Origin: Dentipellis sp. KUC8613
Lineage: Eukaryota; Basidiomycota; Agaricomycetes; Russulales; Hericiaceae
DNA: 64,000 bases
Reading direction: 5' to 3'
Assembly: GCA_002286715.1 (NCBI GenBank)
Contig: NSJX01000005.1
Location: 811,959 to 875,958, forward strand
Numbering within the stretch: the first letter of the stretch is position 1; the number at the start of each line of letters is the position of its first letter. Made by a program: the position numbers and the translations under genes. Under the pieces are notes generated by a model, which was not told the origin of the DNA, did no database searches, and saw nothing but the letters and a program-made list of their open reading frames with translations. Below are positions 10,494-22,845 of this stretch, one piece after another.

Positions 10494-13400
10494 ATGGACT
10501 TACCACCATCTCATCTCAACCAAGCCACCGCAAGCTCCAGCTCGACAATCGACTCCTCCGCCTCCTCTGCCGTCGCAGACTCCTCCAGGACCTTGCGGTC
10601 CAGCACTCGCGCAAAATCAGTAAAGAAGACGGACGCCCCGAAGGACAAGGGCAAGCAGCGCGACACCTCTGATCAACAACCACCTACAGACACCGCCCGC
10701 CACACACGCTCGGCCGCCACAGCCTCGTCTTCCACCTCCTCCAAACGCACAAGAGCGCCTGCTCCCAAGGGAAAGGGTAAGGAAGTCTCGGAAGACTCCC
10801 TTCCCCCACCCAGCAAGAAGTCCGTCTCCTTTCTCTCACTCCTCTCGACCCACCATTCATCCTTCCACAGAGCCCGCCGCGTCACGTATCCCGTCACCGC
10901 CGCCGCTCTGACCATCAACGAGCCCGCCCGCGACACCAAAGGAAAGAAGCGCGCCGCCCCCGACACACTCTCCGACGAAGAATCCACCCCGACCCCTACC
11001 GCCGCCGCCTCCAAGCGTCCCCGCACCTCTACCACCACCACCGCATACGCCCTCCGTTCACGTCACGACCCCTCCCAATCCCAATCCACTGACATGCCCA
11101 AGAAGACCAGGTCAGGCGCTCCGTCCTCCGTTTCCTCCCATCTGCCTTATTCTCCCGATCACAGACAATCCACAGCTAAGGGCAAGGCCGCCGGCGTCGC
11201 CGCCAAGAGCAAGGCCATGTCTGCCCCCGGGCCCTCGCGCATCCAGGACGAAGACGTCGAGATGATGGATGTCGAGTTCAAGCGCGATTCCTCCGATCAC
11301 GACGACCAGCTGGACGTCGGCCACGATTTCGACGACGACGGCGGCGACGACGAGCCGCACGACGACCGAGGGGCGGATGACGATGCCGGTGAGGAGGATG
11401 GGGACGGTGATGGTGCGGCGGCTGCCGCAGCGCGGACGTTCGGCGGGCTCGACGAGTCCGCAGCCATGGCCATCTTTGCCGACTATCGTCAGCTGGGCTC
11501 ATACATGATGTCGCTCAGCGGCCGCTTGAAGACGATGCTGACCAACATCAAAGCGTCGGCGGATCCGACGACCCGCCTTGTCACGCTCCAGGAGCTCAGC
11601 GAGTTGCTCAGCATTAGCACCGAAGACACCCTCGCCGGGTCGTTTCAGGTGGATGCGTTTGTAAAGGAGCTCGTCCGCATTCTCGGCGGCACGGGCGGCG
11701 AGGCGGACGACGACGACGACGGTGACGAGGAAGGTGCGAATCAGGATGAGGATGCGGCTCTCGCCGCTGCGCTTGCGCTCAGTGGTGGCAACCAGTACCA
11801 GGGCGATGAGAATCTTGAGGCTCAGGTACTCGCTGCACGCTGCTTGGCTAACCTCATGGAGGCTCTCCCAGGTGTGGCTCATACCGTTGTCTACCATGGT
11901 GCCATTCCCGTCCTTTGCAGCAAACTCATCGAGATATCGTACATCGACTTGGCCGAACAGACTCTCAGCGTGAGTTTGTACTGTGGCTTTGTAGCACAGT
12001 TACTCACCATATTACTCGTCTTCTAGACACTGGAGAAGATCTCCGAGGAATTCCCTAGCTCCATCGTCCGCGAGGGCGGTCTTGCTGCGCTGCTCAACTA
12101 CCTCGACTTTTTCTCCATCGCCGTGCAGCGCACCGCTCTGCAAGCCGCTGCCAATTGCTGCCGCAACGTGCCGAACGAGCACTTCCAGATGATCCGCGAC
12201 GTCTGGCCCATCATCCGCAACTGCCTGGGCTATTCTGACCAGCGTCTGGTCGAGTTTGCATGCCTGTGCGTGATTCGTGTCATCGACTCGTATTACCGCA
12301 GTTCGCCCGAGAATCTCGAGAACCTCGTCGATGTCGACCTCATCAAGGCCATCAACTTGCTTCTGTTGCCCGCCGGCGGGTCGCCGTTGATCACTGCCAA
12401 CACGTTCACGCTGCTCCTGCGGGCGCTCGCGACATCCGCGCGTTCAAGCGCAAAGATCACGGTCACTTTGCTCGAGGCTGGTATCGTTGATACACTTCAC
12501 CAGATTCTGACAGGTGTGCTGCCATCATCTCACGAGAGTGACGAACAAGGCGACGCCTCCAGCGGGCAAGGGCTGGGAGGTGGCCTGGCCGATATGACTG
12601 TCATGCAAAATCTCGCGCACAGACCCAAGGACCAAGTGGAGGAGGCGTTGAGTCTCGTCTCCGAGCTCCTTCCGCCACTGCCCAAAGGTAAACCGCATTT
12701 CTTTTTATGTCAGATCCGCCCGTTCTCACGTCACACCTCTAATCAGATGGGGTCTTCGACCACAAGGGCTATACAGAGAAGTCGTTGGCCCGCATGGTTA
12801 AGGCTAAGGCCAAGGCAGAGCGGGCCGCTGCGCGACAGGCAGCTGCGAGTCACCTGAATGCATTCATAGGTTTCCCTGCGCCTGTTGCCTCCGCGTCTAC
12901 GCCCTCGGCGGTCTCTGAGGCAGCTACGCCCGCTGACAGCACTCAGGAAGGTCAAGAGGGCGAAGAGGCCCCCCCGGCGCCGATTGTATCAACTTCGAAG
13001 GAGTCGACTGCTGATCGGACTGAGTTGCTCCGTTCAAAACCGGAGGTCGTGGGCAGGTTCATGCAGCTGCTGGTCCCGATTTTGATCGACGTTTACGCGG
13101 CGAGCGTGATTACCACCGTCAGGGTGAAGACCTTGACCGGCTTGTTGAAGGCCATTAGTTTTATGGACGGAGATGAGGCGAAGCGTGTCTTGACGGTGGG
13201 CCTTGCCGTCTAGCTCCTTACTCGAGGTATGCTCATGCCGTTTTGCAGTTCGTCCCCGTGGCTGGTTTCGCGTCATCCATCCTGTCGTCGAAGGACCATC
13301 CCACCCTCGTCATCGGCGCGCTCCAGCTTGTAGAACTCTTGCTCACCAAGGTCCCCGAAGAGTACCGTCCTGCCTTCCGCCGCGAAGGAGTCTTCCATGA

Positions 13401-16400
13401 GATCGAGACGCTTGCTTCCCGGGATCTTATTGCTTCGAAATCGAAAGACAAGGAGCACAAAGATGGCTCGGAAGCGCCCTCGCCAGCGGAGCCTGCCGTT
13501 CCCGTTCCTACGCCCACTCCCATTCCGGCCGTGCTTGCCGCGAGCATGCCTGGCTTCAAGAAGCTCACGTCACTCGCGCTCGATCCTGAGGACGCGATCA
13601 CTCTGCGTGCCCGGGTGATTCGCTTCCGGCACCTCACAGGTGCGGACAGTGCCGAGGGTAACGACGTGTTCTCGACGCTCCGCAAGTTGGTGGACCGTAT
13701 GTCGGAGCCGAATGCATCAGAAAAGGAGCTCTTGAGCGTGTTCAAGGAGTTGGCGACGCTGTTTGCGTCTCCCCATGCGTCGGTGTCCAGCTTCGAGTTG
13801 TTGCAGAGCGGGGTTATCGATGGATTGTTGAGGTTCGCCACTGAGAAGACCAGGAGCAGTACGTGTTTTCTCCTTTGTTGCGAGTATGGACACTGAGAGA
13901 ATATTTGCAGTATCCATTGACCGTCGACAAGAGTTGCTCTTGGATGCGTTTACCTCAAGGAAAACGAAGGGGTCAACTGATGCACAGACGCCCCTATCCA
14001 TCTTTGTGAAGAAGCTGCAGGAAAGTCTGACAAGAATGGAGTCCTTTGACGTTGTCACCATCACCCAAGGTATCGACGGTTAGTTTCCATGCACACGTCC
14101 TTGTTTGTGGCTCACCTGTATTCCCACCTTCTAGACTCGAAACGCAGCAGCTCTCCCTCACTTCTTGCGCGCCAGCTGCGCCTCCGCCTCGTCGCTGCCG
14201 AGGACTCCGACATCCCGCGCAACTTCAACAACATTGTCGTCTCCATTCACGCGATCGCGACTTTCCAGGCCCTGCACGACTACCTCCGCCCGCGCGTGTC
14301 CGGGCTTGCCTTCACCGGTTCTCGACTTTCTGGCATGCTTGCCGCCCTCGCCGCGAGCAATCTGACTGCGGGCGCGTCCTCCAGCAGTGCTCCCGCTGCG
14401 GAAAGCAGCTCTGCACCAGCTGCCGCCCCTGCAGGGTCCTCAACCATCGCTCGGCGACGCAGCATGCGTCTCAGCGCGAGGAATGGTACCACTGCCGAGC
14501 CTGAGGCTCCTGCGGAAGCAGCGTCGACTGCGGGTAGCATGAACACCGATGAGCCTGGTCCGTCGTCACATCGTCCTCCCCTGTCGCGTAGCACGATTTC
14601 GGAACCGCCAACGTCTGCTCTTGGGGAGGCACCGCCGAGCGAGACGGTCGTCAATGAAGATGCAGAGTTCGCTGCCGAGTTCACTGACGATGAGGTTGAC
14701 GCGGAGGTATGTTCTTTTCCACGCAATCACTCAGGGAATGGCTTGCTGAGCGCTCGTTGCAGGTGTTCGACGAGGAGATGGACCCCGACAATTCAGTGAC
14801 GGATAAGACGGTCACGCTGTCTATCGCCGATGGTGAGAATAGACTTGACAATCATCGTGTTATATTTTCATTGATGATCACACTAGACGGATCTAAAGTG
14901 GAAGCTCAGACACCTGATGGCACTCGGGTTGGTACTCCCGGCGCGGCCAGGGAGACGCCAGCTGCGACACCCCGTGGGGCATCGTCCAGCAAAGGATCGT
15001 ATGCTGCGGCGCTCAAGACGAAGCCGTCGGATTGGCACCTCGAGTTCTCGATGGACGATCATATTCTGCCTCTCGACCTCACGATCTATGGCGCGATTCA
15101 TCAGCACGAGCTTAGGAAGAAGGCGGCTGGAGCACCGTCGATGTTGCCGCCAAGCATGCTCTGGCAGGGCGTATACACCGTGAAGTTCAAGAAGGTGCCC
15201 GGACCCGCACCGTCGGAAGGTGTGTTTCTTTCTATTACAAATGGTATCGGTGCTAAGCGTTGCTCAGGGCGAGGTGAAGGTTCCGACACAGGTTCTCGGA
15301 GCCGCTCGCCGACGCCATCGCTGTCCTCGCTGCCCGAGGACGCGCCGCACGCCAAGATCCTGCGCTTGCTGCGTGTGCTTCACAAGCTGAATGTTGTAGA
15401 GTCAGAACGACCTACGCATCTCCAGCGGAGCTTGCCGGAATCGTCGTTCGTCAATAACAAGTTGACGGCTAAATTGACGAGGCAGTTGGAGGAGCCGATG
15501 ATTGTCGCAAGGTAAGTACAACTGTATTCTTCGCATTTTTTTTTGTTCTGACAGGCACGTCGTATAGTCAATGTCTGCCTGATTGGGCCCTCGATCTACC
15601 GCAACACTTCCCCTTCTTGTTCCCCTTCGCGACACGCTACAACTTCTTGCAATCGACGTCCTTCGGTTACGCCCGTCTTATCCTGAAGTGGCAGAGCCAA
15701 CAGGCCCGAGGGCAGGACAGCTCGCGCCGCGATGACGGTGTTGGCTTCCTCGGTCGTCTGCAACGGCAGAAGGTCCGGATCTCGCGCAAACACATCTTGG
15801 AGTCGGCCATGAAGGTGTTCGAGCTGTACGGCTCCTCTTCGTCCATCCTGGAGGTCGAGTACTTCGAGGAAGTGGGCACGGGTCTGGGCCCTACCCTCGA
15901 GTTCTATTCGCTTGTGTCGAAAGAGTTCGCGAGGAAAGACCTGAAGATCTGGCGGGACGAGGATCCGACGAAGTCGGGTAGCTTCGTGTTCCACCCTCAT
16001 GGGCTCTTCCCTGCGCCTATCAGCCCCGAAGACATCGCCAACGATGGCGGGCAGAAGAGGACGCATATCATCCGTGTCATCGGGCAGTTCGTCGCGAAGG
16101 CAATGCTGGACTCGAGGATCATCGATATGTCGTTCAACAAGATCTTCGTACGGCTCGCGCTCGGAGAGGAGGTGCCCTTGACTCTTGACTCGCTGAAGGT
16201 ATGCTCGTCTGCTGAGGTATTTGATTTCATGATTCTGACTGTCATGTAGCTCGTCGACGAGGAACTGGCTAACTCGCTGGAGAAGCTGCGGTCGTTAGCT
16301 ATGCCAAATAATACTGGGGATAAGGTTAGATCATACGACGTGCCTTCAAAGGAGGAGGTAATTGACGTTCTATGGTAGATGCATAAGGCTGTCAAGGACC

Positions 16401-17185
16401 AAGTCAACATTGAGGACCTTGAAGTCGACTTCACCATTCCTGGATACGACATCGAGCTCAGGGTAAGGCGTAGTTTAAATATACCTCGGGCTCGCAAAAC
16501 TCATTTGCGTTTGATGATTAGCCTGGTGGCAAAGACATCATGGTGACCTCAGAGAACGTCGAGGAGTACATTCACGAAATTGTCGACGCCATCATTGGCC
16601 AAGGGGCCAAACTCCAGGCAAAAGCCTTCAGAGAAGGGTTCTCCAAAGTCTTCCCGATATCCGATCTGCAGGCATTCACAGTCGATGAGCTTATCATGCT
16701 CTTCGGTAACTCTGATGAAGACTGGAGCAGCGAAAGTGGGTGTCCCGCATCGTTGTTATTGACTGGGAAACTAAACATCCTTCACAGCTCTGAGCGAGGC
16801 GCTGAAGGCGGACCATGGCTTCAACGTGGAGAGTCGAGCGATTCGGAATCTCATTGAGATCATGTCTGAATACGATCCGCCCACTCGACGCGAATATCTT
16901 CAGTTCATCACTGGCAGTCCTAAGCTGCCCATCGGAGGTTCGTGATCTCCACACCATGGATAGTATCGTGACTAACGCCTGCCTTCAGGTTTCCGTGGCC
17001 TCAACCCCCCGCTCACTGTGGTCCGCAAGCCACATGAAGCACCGCTCACCGCAGACGACTACCTGCCCAGTGTGATGACCTGCGTGAACTACCTAAAGCT
17101 GCCTGAATACAGCTCGAAGGATGTCATGCGGGAGAAACTACGGGTAGCTATGAAGGAGGGCGTCGGCAGTTTCCACTTGTCATGA
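10494..17185 (+). CDS. UFD4: HECT E3 ubiquitin ligase UFD4/TRIP12
   Basis: The largest gene here: about 13 exons and roughly 2,000 residues. It opens with a basic, Ser/Thr/Pro-rich disordered segment and an Asp-rich tract (about residues 260-310). Armadillo-type repeats follow ([36 protein letters not shown], then [18 protein letters not shown] and [15 protein letters not shown]), matching the TRIP12/UFD4 substrate-binding arm. A long middle region ends in the HECT domain, from about 15570 ([18 protein letters not shown]) to the stop. The thioester cysteine lies in [14 protein letters not shown] near 17080, and the protein ends at 17185, the normal distance. HECT exons join cleanly through introns near 16200, 16350, 16465, 16735 and 16940. 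UFD4 ligases extend ubiquitin chains on ubiquitin-fusion and N-degron substrates. Start: ATG 10494, directly after a short upstream ORF. Confidence 0.93.
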
Positions 17186-17548
17186 TCTCATCGTCCAATG
17201 TTTATTAGAACAAGCAACAGTCTCCATTTTCTTACTCTCATGTGCTTTTACATCCATGTTCATTAGAAACCCTCATGTGCTATCCCAGATAATAATGTCA
17301 AATGGACTTCCTATGTGTATGGATGGGTGGAGACGTTCGAGCACTGGCAGCTCCATAACTTGTCGGCAACTGCCGCTCCCACAGAATCGCAGTCTCTGAC
17401 GACCGTCCACTGCTTGTCCGCATCACACATGATCAACTCCAAGCCTTTGCCAGCACGACCGGAACTATAACAAATCTTTTTTTATTGCCATAATTCAACG
17501 GCAAGCCGTCGCATAGTTACATATATACGAGCACCATGACGCTTGACT
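17186..17548. other. Intergenic: UFD4 3-prime flank up to the transposon
   Basis: About 360 bp of AT-rich 3-prime flank with no frame of note. A TTTTTTTATTGCC tract at about 17476 may be part of the polyadenylation region. It ends at the TA dinucleotide where the mariner element is inserted. Confidence 0.5.
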
Positions 17549-17550
17549 TA

Positions 17551-17629
17551 CAGCGCTTTCACTTTATCTTGGCACTCGCGAGTTTTTTTTTGAGTGAGGC
17601 TCGACGCGAATTTCCTAATTGGGACGACG
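17551..17629 (+). repeat. Left terminal inverted repeat of mariner element
   Basis: Begins CAGCGCTTTCACTTTATC and ends GGGACGACG. It includes a run of nine T (reverse-complement nine A in the other copy) and the only visible mismatch, A versus G, just before that run. It probably carries transposase-binding sites and part of the accessory-gene promoter. Confidence 0.95.
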
Positions 17630-17721
17630 TGCCACGACGCGCCAAACGACGCGACGGCGATCTCACTGTCGCTCTTGTCCTGTACCTCCCTCGCCATTGA
17701 TCCTCTGTTCTCTCTGAAGCC

Positions 17722-19544
17722 ATGGAAAATACCCCCTTCAACAGTACACTCGATGCAGATGTAGATTTGTCCAAGTCTTTTGACGAAGACATCGAAGAGA
17801 ATGTTTTGCCTGTCCTCAGGCTGTCGGCTGGAGGTACGTTCCCATACCCTGGCATGAATCATAGCTCATCTCCCCGAGCTGTAGCTCGGAGATTCATGCA
17901 ATACAAACCAAGCAAGAAGCCTAAAAAGCCCAGAAAGCGTAAGAACCCAGGATCCCCCGTTGCACCAGCACCAAAGCGGAAGAACGCCGCAGACCATGAC
18001 GATGTATTGGACAACGACAACGACGAGGGTTCATCAGCCGAGGATCCGCCTCGAAAACGAACCAAGACGATTGACTCGGACGAGGATGAGGATGATACGG
18101 TTGACAGACAAGCGACCGCATACATCCACGTCGTTGTTCCGGGATCGCCTGTCGCTTCGAGCTCACGCTCAGGTAGGGGCGGGAAGTCCAGCAAGACAGC
18201 CTCGGATCAGACGCTGCACAGAGGACCCTTCTTCTTCAGCCTTACAATGAAGTACGACTCATTTCTGAAGGAACTCGCTTTAGCGACACCTTGCCGCGTC
18301 GAAGGCCTGGTTGTGTCGCGCATGTCCTGGAAATTCGAGAAGCCACAGAACTCACAGACGAAGGCACTTACAAATGCAACCGGCTATGAAGCAATGATAC
18401 GAGCCTTGAAGGAAAAGAAGAAGGATCGCATTGTGATCATTGTCATGCCGGCACCGACAAAAGCACCCGACGCCGTCGTATGCACTACGCATTTTATCTT
18501 CCACCTCCTCTGCTCACCTTCATGTTTATCAAACAGCCATGGGATACTGGAGATGACCAGAACATCAACGAGGGGCAGGATATCGGTGAGGAGCTCATGG
18601 CGCGCAGTCCAGACGATGCCGTAGTTTCTGCACGCGATCAACTTGTACGTTGATTGGCTTGCGGCTTCAATCTTTTCCATCATGATCTCCTCATTTCTAA
18701 CCAGTTAGGGCTTGATGCATCGTCCAAACTAGCATTCGAGGCACTATGTGAATGCTATCCGGTCGGGAACAATGCTCTTTTCCCTGGGAAACGCATATAT
18801 TCGAAGGGTAATCAATATTGGGAGCTGACCGACATGCGGCTCCGTGTCTGGGCTTCGCATATCGTCTGTTGTCTTCTTTACTATAGATCTTGCGCTGATT
18901 ACTGACATAATGCTGCGCAGAGCCAGAAAGGGGCCTCGAAGGAGACTGCGCCACTCTCGGTCCACTTTGGTGTCGACAAATGCATCAAACCACCCGCTTC
19001 GACACCGGCTACTGGTCTCGCCATGCCCATACCGTCTCCGGGTGCTCTCGCTGTCATGCAGTCACCGTCAGATAGCTCAGTTCTCCAAGCCTTACAGTCT
19101 GGACTCAATCCTTTGCTCGCATTCTCATCGCTCGGTCCTGCTTCTTTGCTCTCGTCTGCTAGCCTGCTCGGCGGGATTCCTCAGTTTCAATTACTACAGC
19201 AGCTGCTTCAGCCCTCACTCAATGCTTCATCTGTATCCCAGCCGATATCGTCCACCTCCACTTCATCTCTTCCTGGCGCCAAGACAACTTCAGCACCGGC
19301 ATCTCCAGGCACGATGAGTAACCATCGTGTCTCACTTGACATGTTCTGTGAACTTTATGACATTTCTCCTGCTGATAAAGTCAAGCTCGAAAAGCTGGAA
19401 GTTCTCCCTGGTGAAAAAGCTGTAGAGACACTCGGGAGGCAAGACTGGGGTGATATCGCAGGCTTTTCGAAGCTTGCCTGGGACCGATTCATTACTAAGC
19501 ATCGTCAATTTCGCCAGGACCTACGGGATGGAAAATTTGAGTAA
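17722..19544 (+). CDS. Accessory gene of the mariner element, unknown function
   Basis: Five exons (17722-17833, 17885-18477, 18537-18644, 18705-18863, 18921-19544) add up to exactly 532 codons, a 531-residue protein. Visible parts: an acidic N-terminus; a strong nuclear-localisation-type basic run at about residues 45-60 (KKPKKPRKRK); a second acidic, Lys/Arg-bearing linker (PPRKRTKTIDSDEDEDD); and a globular region (about 150-330) with MKYDSFLKELALATPC, then YPVGNNALFPGKRIY and YWELTDMRLRVWASHI. A Ser/Leu-rich linker and a helical C-terminal segment follow (VSLDMFCELYDI ... LAWDRFITKHRQFRQDL), shaped like a small protein-interaction domain. It has no nuclease or polymerase motif. I believe similar proteins are common in mushroom genomes but cannot name the family. 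Its position inside the TIRs shows it is carried by the transposon. Confidence 0.85.
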
Positions 19545-19622
19545 TTCTATATGTCCTTCTTGCTACACAGTACTGTATTTTCGAATAATTGTACTGTAAA
19601 CTCTGTAACTACAGCCTCGAGT

Positions 19623-20742
19623 TCAAGGATCCCAGATGTATCCAGCATGTCGATACCAACTCTGTGCCATTTCTGCTGTAATTATGCCACATGCCTCAAT
19701 CAGTGCTTGTTCGGGATCATCAGCTTGATCAATATCGAGTCCATGACAGCGGAGATGTGCCTTCCCTTCAGAGTTTGTCAAAAAAAATCTGTAAGAATAC
19801 AAGATTACTCACATGTACTGAATGACTCTTCAATCGGATTGTAATCAGGGGAGTATGGTGGTAAAAATAAGAGAAGGCATCCTGGAATTGACTGAGAAAT
19901 TGAAATTGATGCGAAGCTTCTCATACTCACCTGCATCTCGGAAGACCTCCTGAAGGATCTCGCTTTTGTGAATGCGGCAATTGTCCATGATGAGTACACT
20001 GCGTGCATCAGGCCAAGGGTTCATCATTGGGAGCTGCATCAAATCAGACTCTGGATTATCGCAAGATGAGGTTGAGACGCACAACTTCTTCAACTACGAA
20101 ATCGAAGAACTCGAACGAGTCGACTGCACCCGGGAGAGCACGTCCCGCAATGTACCCATCACAAGAGATTGCAGTTACAAGGGAGTAGCGCTGTCCTCGT
20201 ATGAAGGCTTGAACTGCATCTGCGCGCTGACCACGCGGCGCACGTCCACGACGTCGAGCTGTAGTCCTGTCGTTCTTGCTTGCTTCATCAATGAAGATGA
20301 GCTGGTTACCATCGCACTGAAATGTTTGTCGGACCATCTGCATCCACTCTTCCCTTTGTTCCTCACTCCTCTCCTTTGCAATACGGTGAAGGAGCTTGAG
20401 TGTCAGCCCCGAGGACGCAAGATTCCGGTGCAGAGCCGAGAGAGATATGTCGAGATCATGATGGATGGCGGCCCAAAGCTGCAGCTCATCTAGGTACAAG
20501 TCAGGCTGCTCTCGATACAGCTGGAACGCGGCTTCCAAGATGTGTCGTGTGATGATGCGAGGTCGTCCACGGAGAGGAGATGGAGGTCGCTCGACAGTAC
20601 CTATCTCATCAAAGATCTGGCGCCAGCGAAAGAGACTTCGGCGGGAGACTCCGAGAGCGTCGATGATGTCGTCTTCTTCCCAGCCACGCTCCCAAAGGTC
20701 GAGAGCACATTGCTTCAGGTCTGTGCTAATCTTGCGGTACAT
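19623..20742 (-). CDS. Tc1/mariner DD34E transposase
   Basis: Four exons (20083-20742, 19931-20033, 19813-19881, 19623-19765) split by introns of 47-49 nt total exactly 325 codons. The N-terminal half is a helix-turn-helix DNA-binding region (DLWERGWEEDDIIDALGVSR then SLFRWRQIF). The DDE catalytic core has D in FIDEASKNDR, D in VLIMDNCRIHKSE and E in YSPDYNPIEESF. The spacing between the second D and the E is 34 residues after splicing, as in Tc1. The C-terminus is DPEQALIEACGIITAEMA...RHAGYIWDP. The last intron must use the acceptor CTCTGAAG at 19766; the earlier TTACAG would hit a stop after a T run. An alternative in-frame ATG at 20766 adds eight residues. Apparently functional. It would bind the flanking repeats and cut and paste the element at TA. 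Confidence 0.93.
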
Positions 20743-20800
20743 ACAAAGAGATGCGGAGGTGTACAAAAGACCCGTTGCTCACTCGAAGGCCCCGGCCGCG

Positions 20801-20879
20801 CGTCGTCCCAATTAGGAAATTCGCGTCGAGCCTCACTCAAAAAAAAACCCGCGAGTGCCAAGATAAAGTGAAAGCGCTG
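20801..20879 (-). repeat. Right terminal inverted repeat of mariner element
   Basis: Reverse complement of the left repeat with one mismatch. Homology stops abruptly at 20801 on the inner side, so the repeat is 79 bp. The inner edge lies 35 bp from the first possible transposase start codon. Confidence 0.95.
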
Positions 20880-20881
20880 TA

Positions 20882-21310
20882 ACATCACGGCAAGTCTCGA
20901 AATCCGACCTACTGCTCAAATGTCATCCCCCTGGCCTTCCAATATTCGCATTCTGCCAGCATGTAACCTCAAAAATTGATACTTTTCTCTTACCCGCAGC
21001 AGACAGACTGAAGGCGAGCTCCTCGTACTTATGCTCTTTACTTCTACACCGCTGTCCCGATGGCTATCGGATACCTCCGGTCAAGGTGATCTGTGTAATC
21101 CAAGGGGCGGAACATTGAATGCCGCAAGTCCATCCATCAAGCGTGTTCGCAGAATTTCATTGTTGGGAACCGATAGTATTTTCTCCAGGAACCGCAGCCT
21201 GCGATAGTAAGCATTCAACCATATCAAGCAGTTCTGCAATGTTCAAGTGTTCGAACGAGAGGCAAGGCATTATTTATTAGCAGGAACCAATTGAGATGAT
21301 TTTTCTTGCT
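20882..21310. other. Intergenic between mariner element and gene C
   Basis: About 430 bp without a convincing reading frame, repeat or RNA gene. It is the 3-prime flank of the minus-strand gene ending at 21311. Confidence 0.5.
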
Positions 21311-22845
21311 CTAATCCAGTCCGAGCATCTCAATCTCGGGCTGTACAGCAAAAGGCGCAGCGGCAGCTGTAGGTACTGTAGCTAAGCTTTCCTCATCCTC
21401 GCCTAAGATCTCTGTTGCACCACGCTCATCGTACTCGAGGTCGTCGTTATCTTCATCTTCATCCTCGGACATGACAGCATCGCCTGTTGGGCCAGTGATG
21501 ACCTCGTCTTCCTTGATTATCTCGTCGTACCATCTGCAATGAATGCATATTAGTCTCAATGCTCCAGAAGCCAGAGGGTGACACTACGCACGCGACCCAC
21601 TGAGCGTTACCACGCTCCTCTCCATTTTTCTTGATGAGACCTCGCAGTGCACCGTTCAGGTTTCCCCAAAATCCCGTATTACCGCCCTTCTTTCCTTTTT
21701 TCTTGACAAGTGGCCGGGCAGTCTTACGCTAGATTGAAGGATGGTCAGCATCAGGCAAATATTGTAAGCATTGCGCAGCGCCTACCATAAGAGCAACCTG
21801 CGCGTGAATTGCCTTGCTGGTCTCCACGCTTGGGTCCTTGCCTTCGTAGTCCGTATCAATGAGCTTGTTGGCGAAGCGTCGTAAGGACTGTCCGTTCTTC
21901 ACCGACGTGAAGACTTTCTTTCGTAAGTTGCTTCGATGGCTATTCTGGAAAGCAGCAATGAAAGTGTGGACCGTCTGTTGTATGATATGGTCCGTGCGAT
22001 ATAAATCAAGCTGGAGCGACTTGTGTCCAACTCGGAAAAGATAGTCCTATTACAATGAGTATGAGTTACTACGACGACCTTCGCATAGACAAAGAACCTA
22101 CCTCAACAGCACGATTCACTGGCTTACCATACGCGTTGATTGGCTTGATCAACCAGTGGCGAATGATCCGTTTCAACATGCGCTGGAATTAAATCATCGA
22201 TCAGATGTCCATGACTTGAAAATGCTCGACAACTCACATCCTGAGCCTCGGTCAAAGACCATGCCAGCCGCGTGTTCATCAGGATGCGTTCGAGCGTCAC
22301 TATGGCACCACTCAGCAGTCCTTTCACCTCAGAAACAGCCTTGTTGCTTGAGAGAATATGGGCAAAGATCATTATCAGTTGACTATTTGCACTCTCCTAT
22401 TCGACGTTCCGTCAGATTTGTTTCTCAGTTGGATCGACACCCGTACCTGTGAGAATTTATACAATTGTCCGCGCTCATCGTCGGCGAGCTTGAAGAGATT
22501 TGCAACACTTTCAATAATTTGCATTGAAACGCGAGCGCCATTTTGAAAAATGTCGGGGTCAGGACGATTCATCTGCACAGGCCCGCCTTGATAACTCGGC
22601 AATGGATGGGGAGTCGTAGTCACGCCACCCAGATCCGAAATGCCACTGCGATACGCAAATGACAATTCAGACTCGGTAGAGGAGAAAGAGTGAGTGGGCG
22701 TAATGGGATTGGCGCGTGTCTGAGAAGACAGATGCAAACTATGATCGTAAGGTGATGTTGACTCGCGTGCAAGTCGAGTGGATGGAACAGGCCGAAGAGG
22801 CCCCAACATGGGTAGGCCAGGGGATTCGGAGCTGCTGTGAGACAT
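21311..22845 (-). CDS. Unknown protein, gene C of the three-gene module
   Basis: Minus-strand gene of at least six exons. The most likely start is ATG 22845 (MSHSSSESPGLPMLG). It has a Ser/Pro-rich N-terminus, then a helical region built across introns (FQNGARVSMQIIESVANLFK; FAHILSSNKAVSEVKGLLSG; LKRIIRHWLIKPINAYGKP; YLFRVGHKSLQLDLYRTDHI). A basic segment RKTARPLVKKKGKKGG leads into FWGNLNGALRGLIKKNGEERG, and an acidic tail (SEDEDEDNDDLEYDE) ends at 21311. I recognise no enzyme motif. Its overall shape recalls an unnamed family repeated in mushroom genomes. Additional exons may lie upstream: an ATG at 23303 opens MDPRLDYEAVAIREAC and can be spliced to a Cys-bearing exon at about 23113-23190, but I could not join these in frame to 22845. 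Confidence 0.6.

Larger units (their letters stand above)
17551..20879. mobile_element. Tc1/mariner-type DNA transposon with a second gene (3,329 bp, apparently intact)
   Basis: The ends are 79-bp terminal inverted repeats starting CAGCGCTTTC, matching at 78 of 79 positions by eye, and flanked by TA on both sides (17549-17550 and 20880-20881). A TA target duplication is the signature of Tc1/mariner insertion. Inside are two genes facing each other: a plus-strand accessory gene (17722-19544) and a minus-strand DD34E transposase (19623-20742), with only 78 bp between their stop codons. Both splice into open frames, so the copy looks young and may be autonomous. It sits 365 bp after the UFD4 stop. 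Confidence 0.93.
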
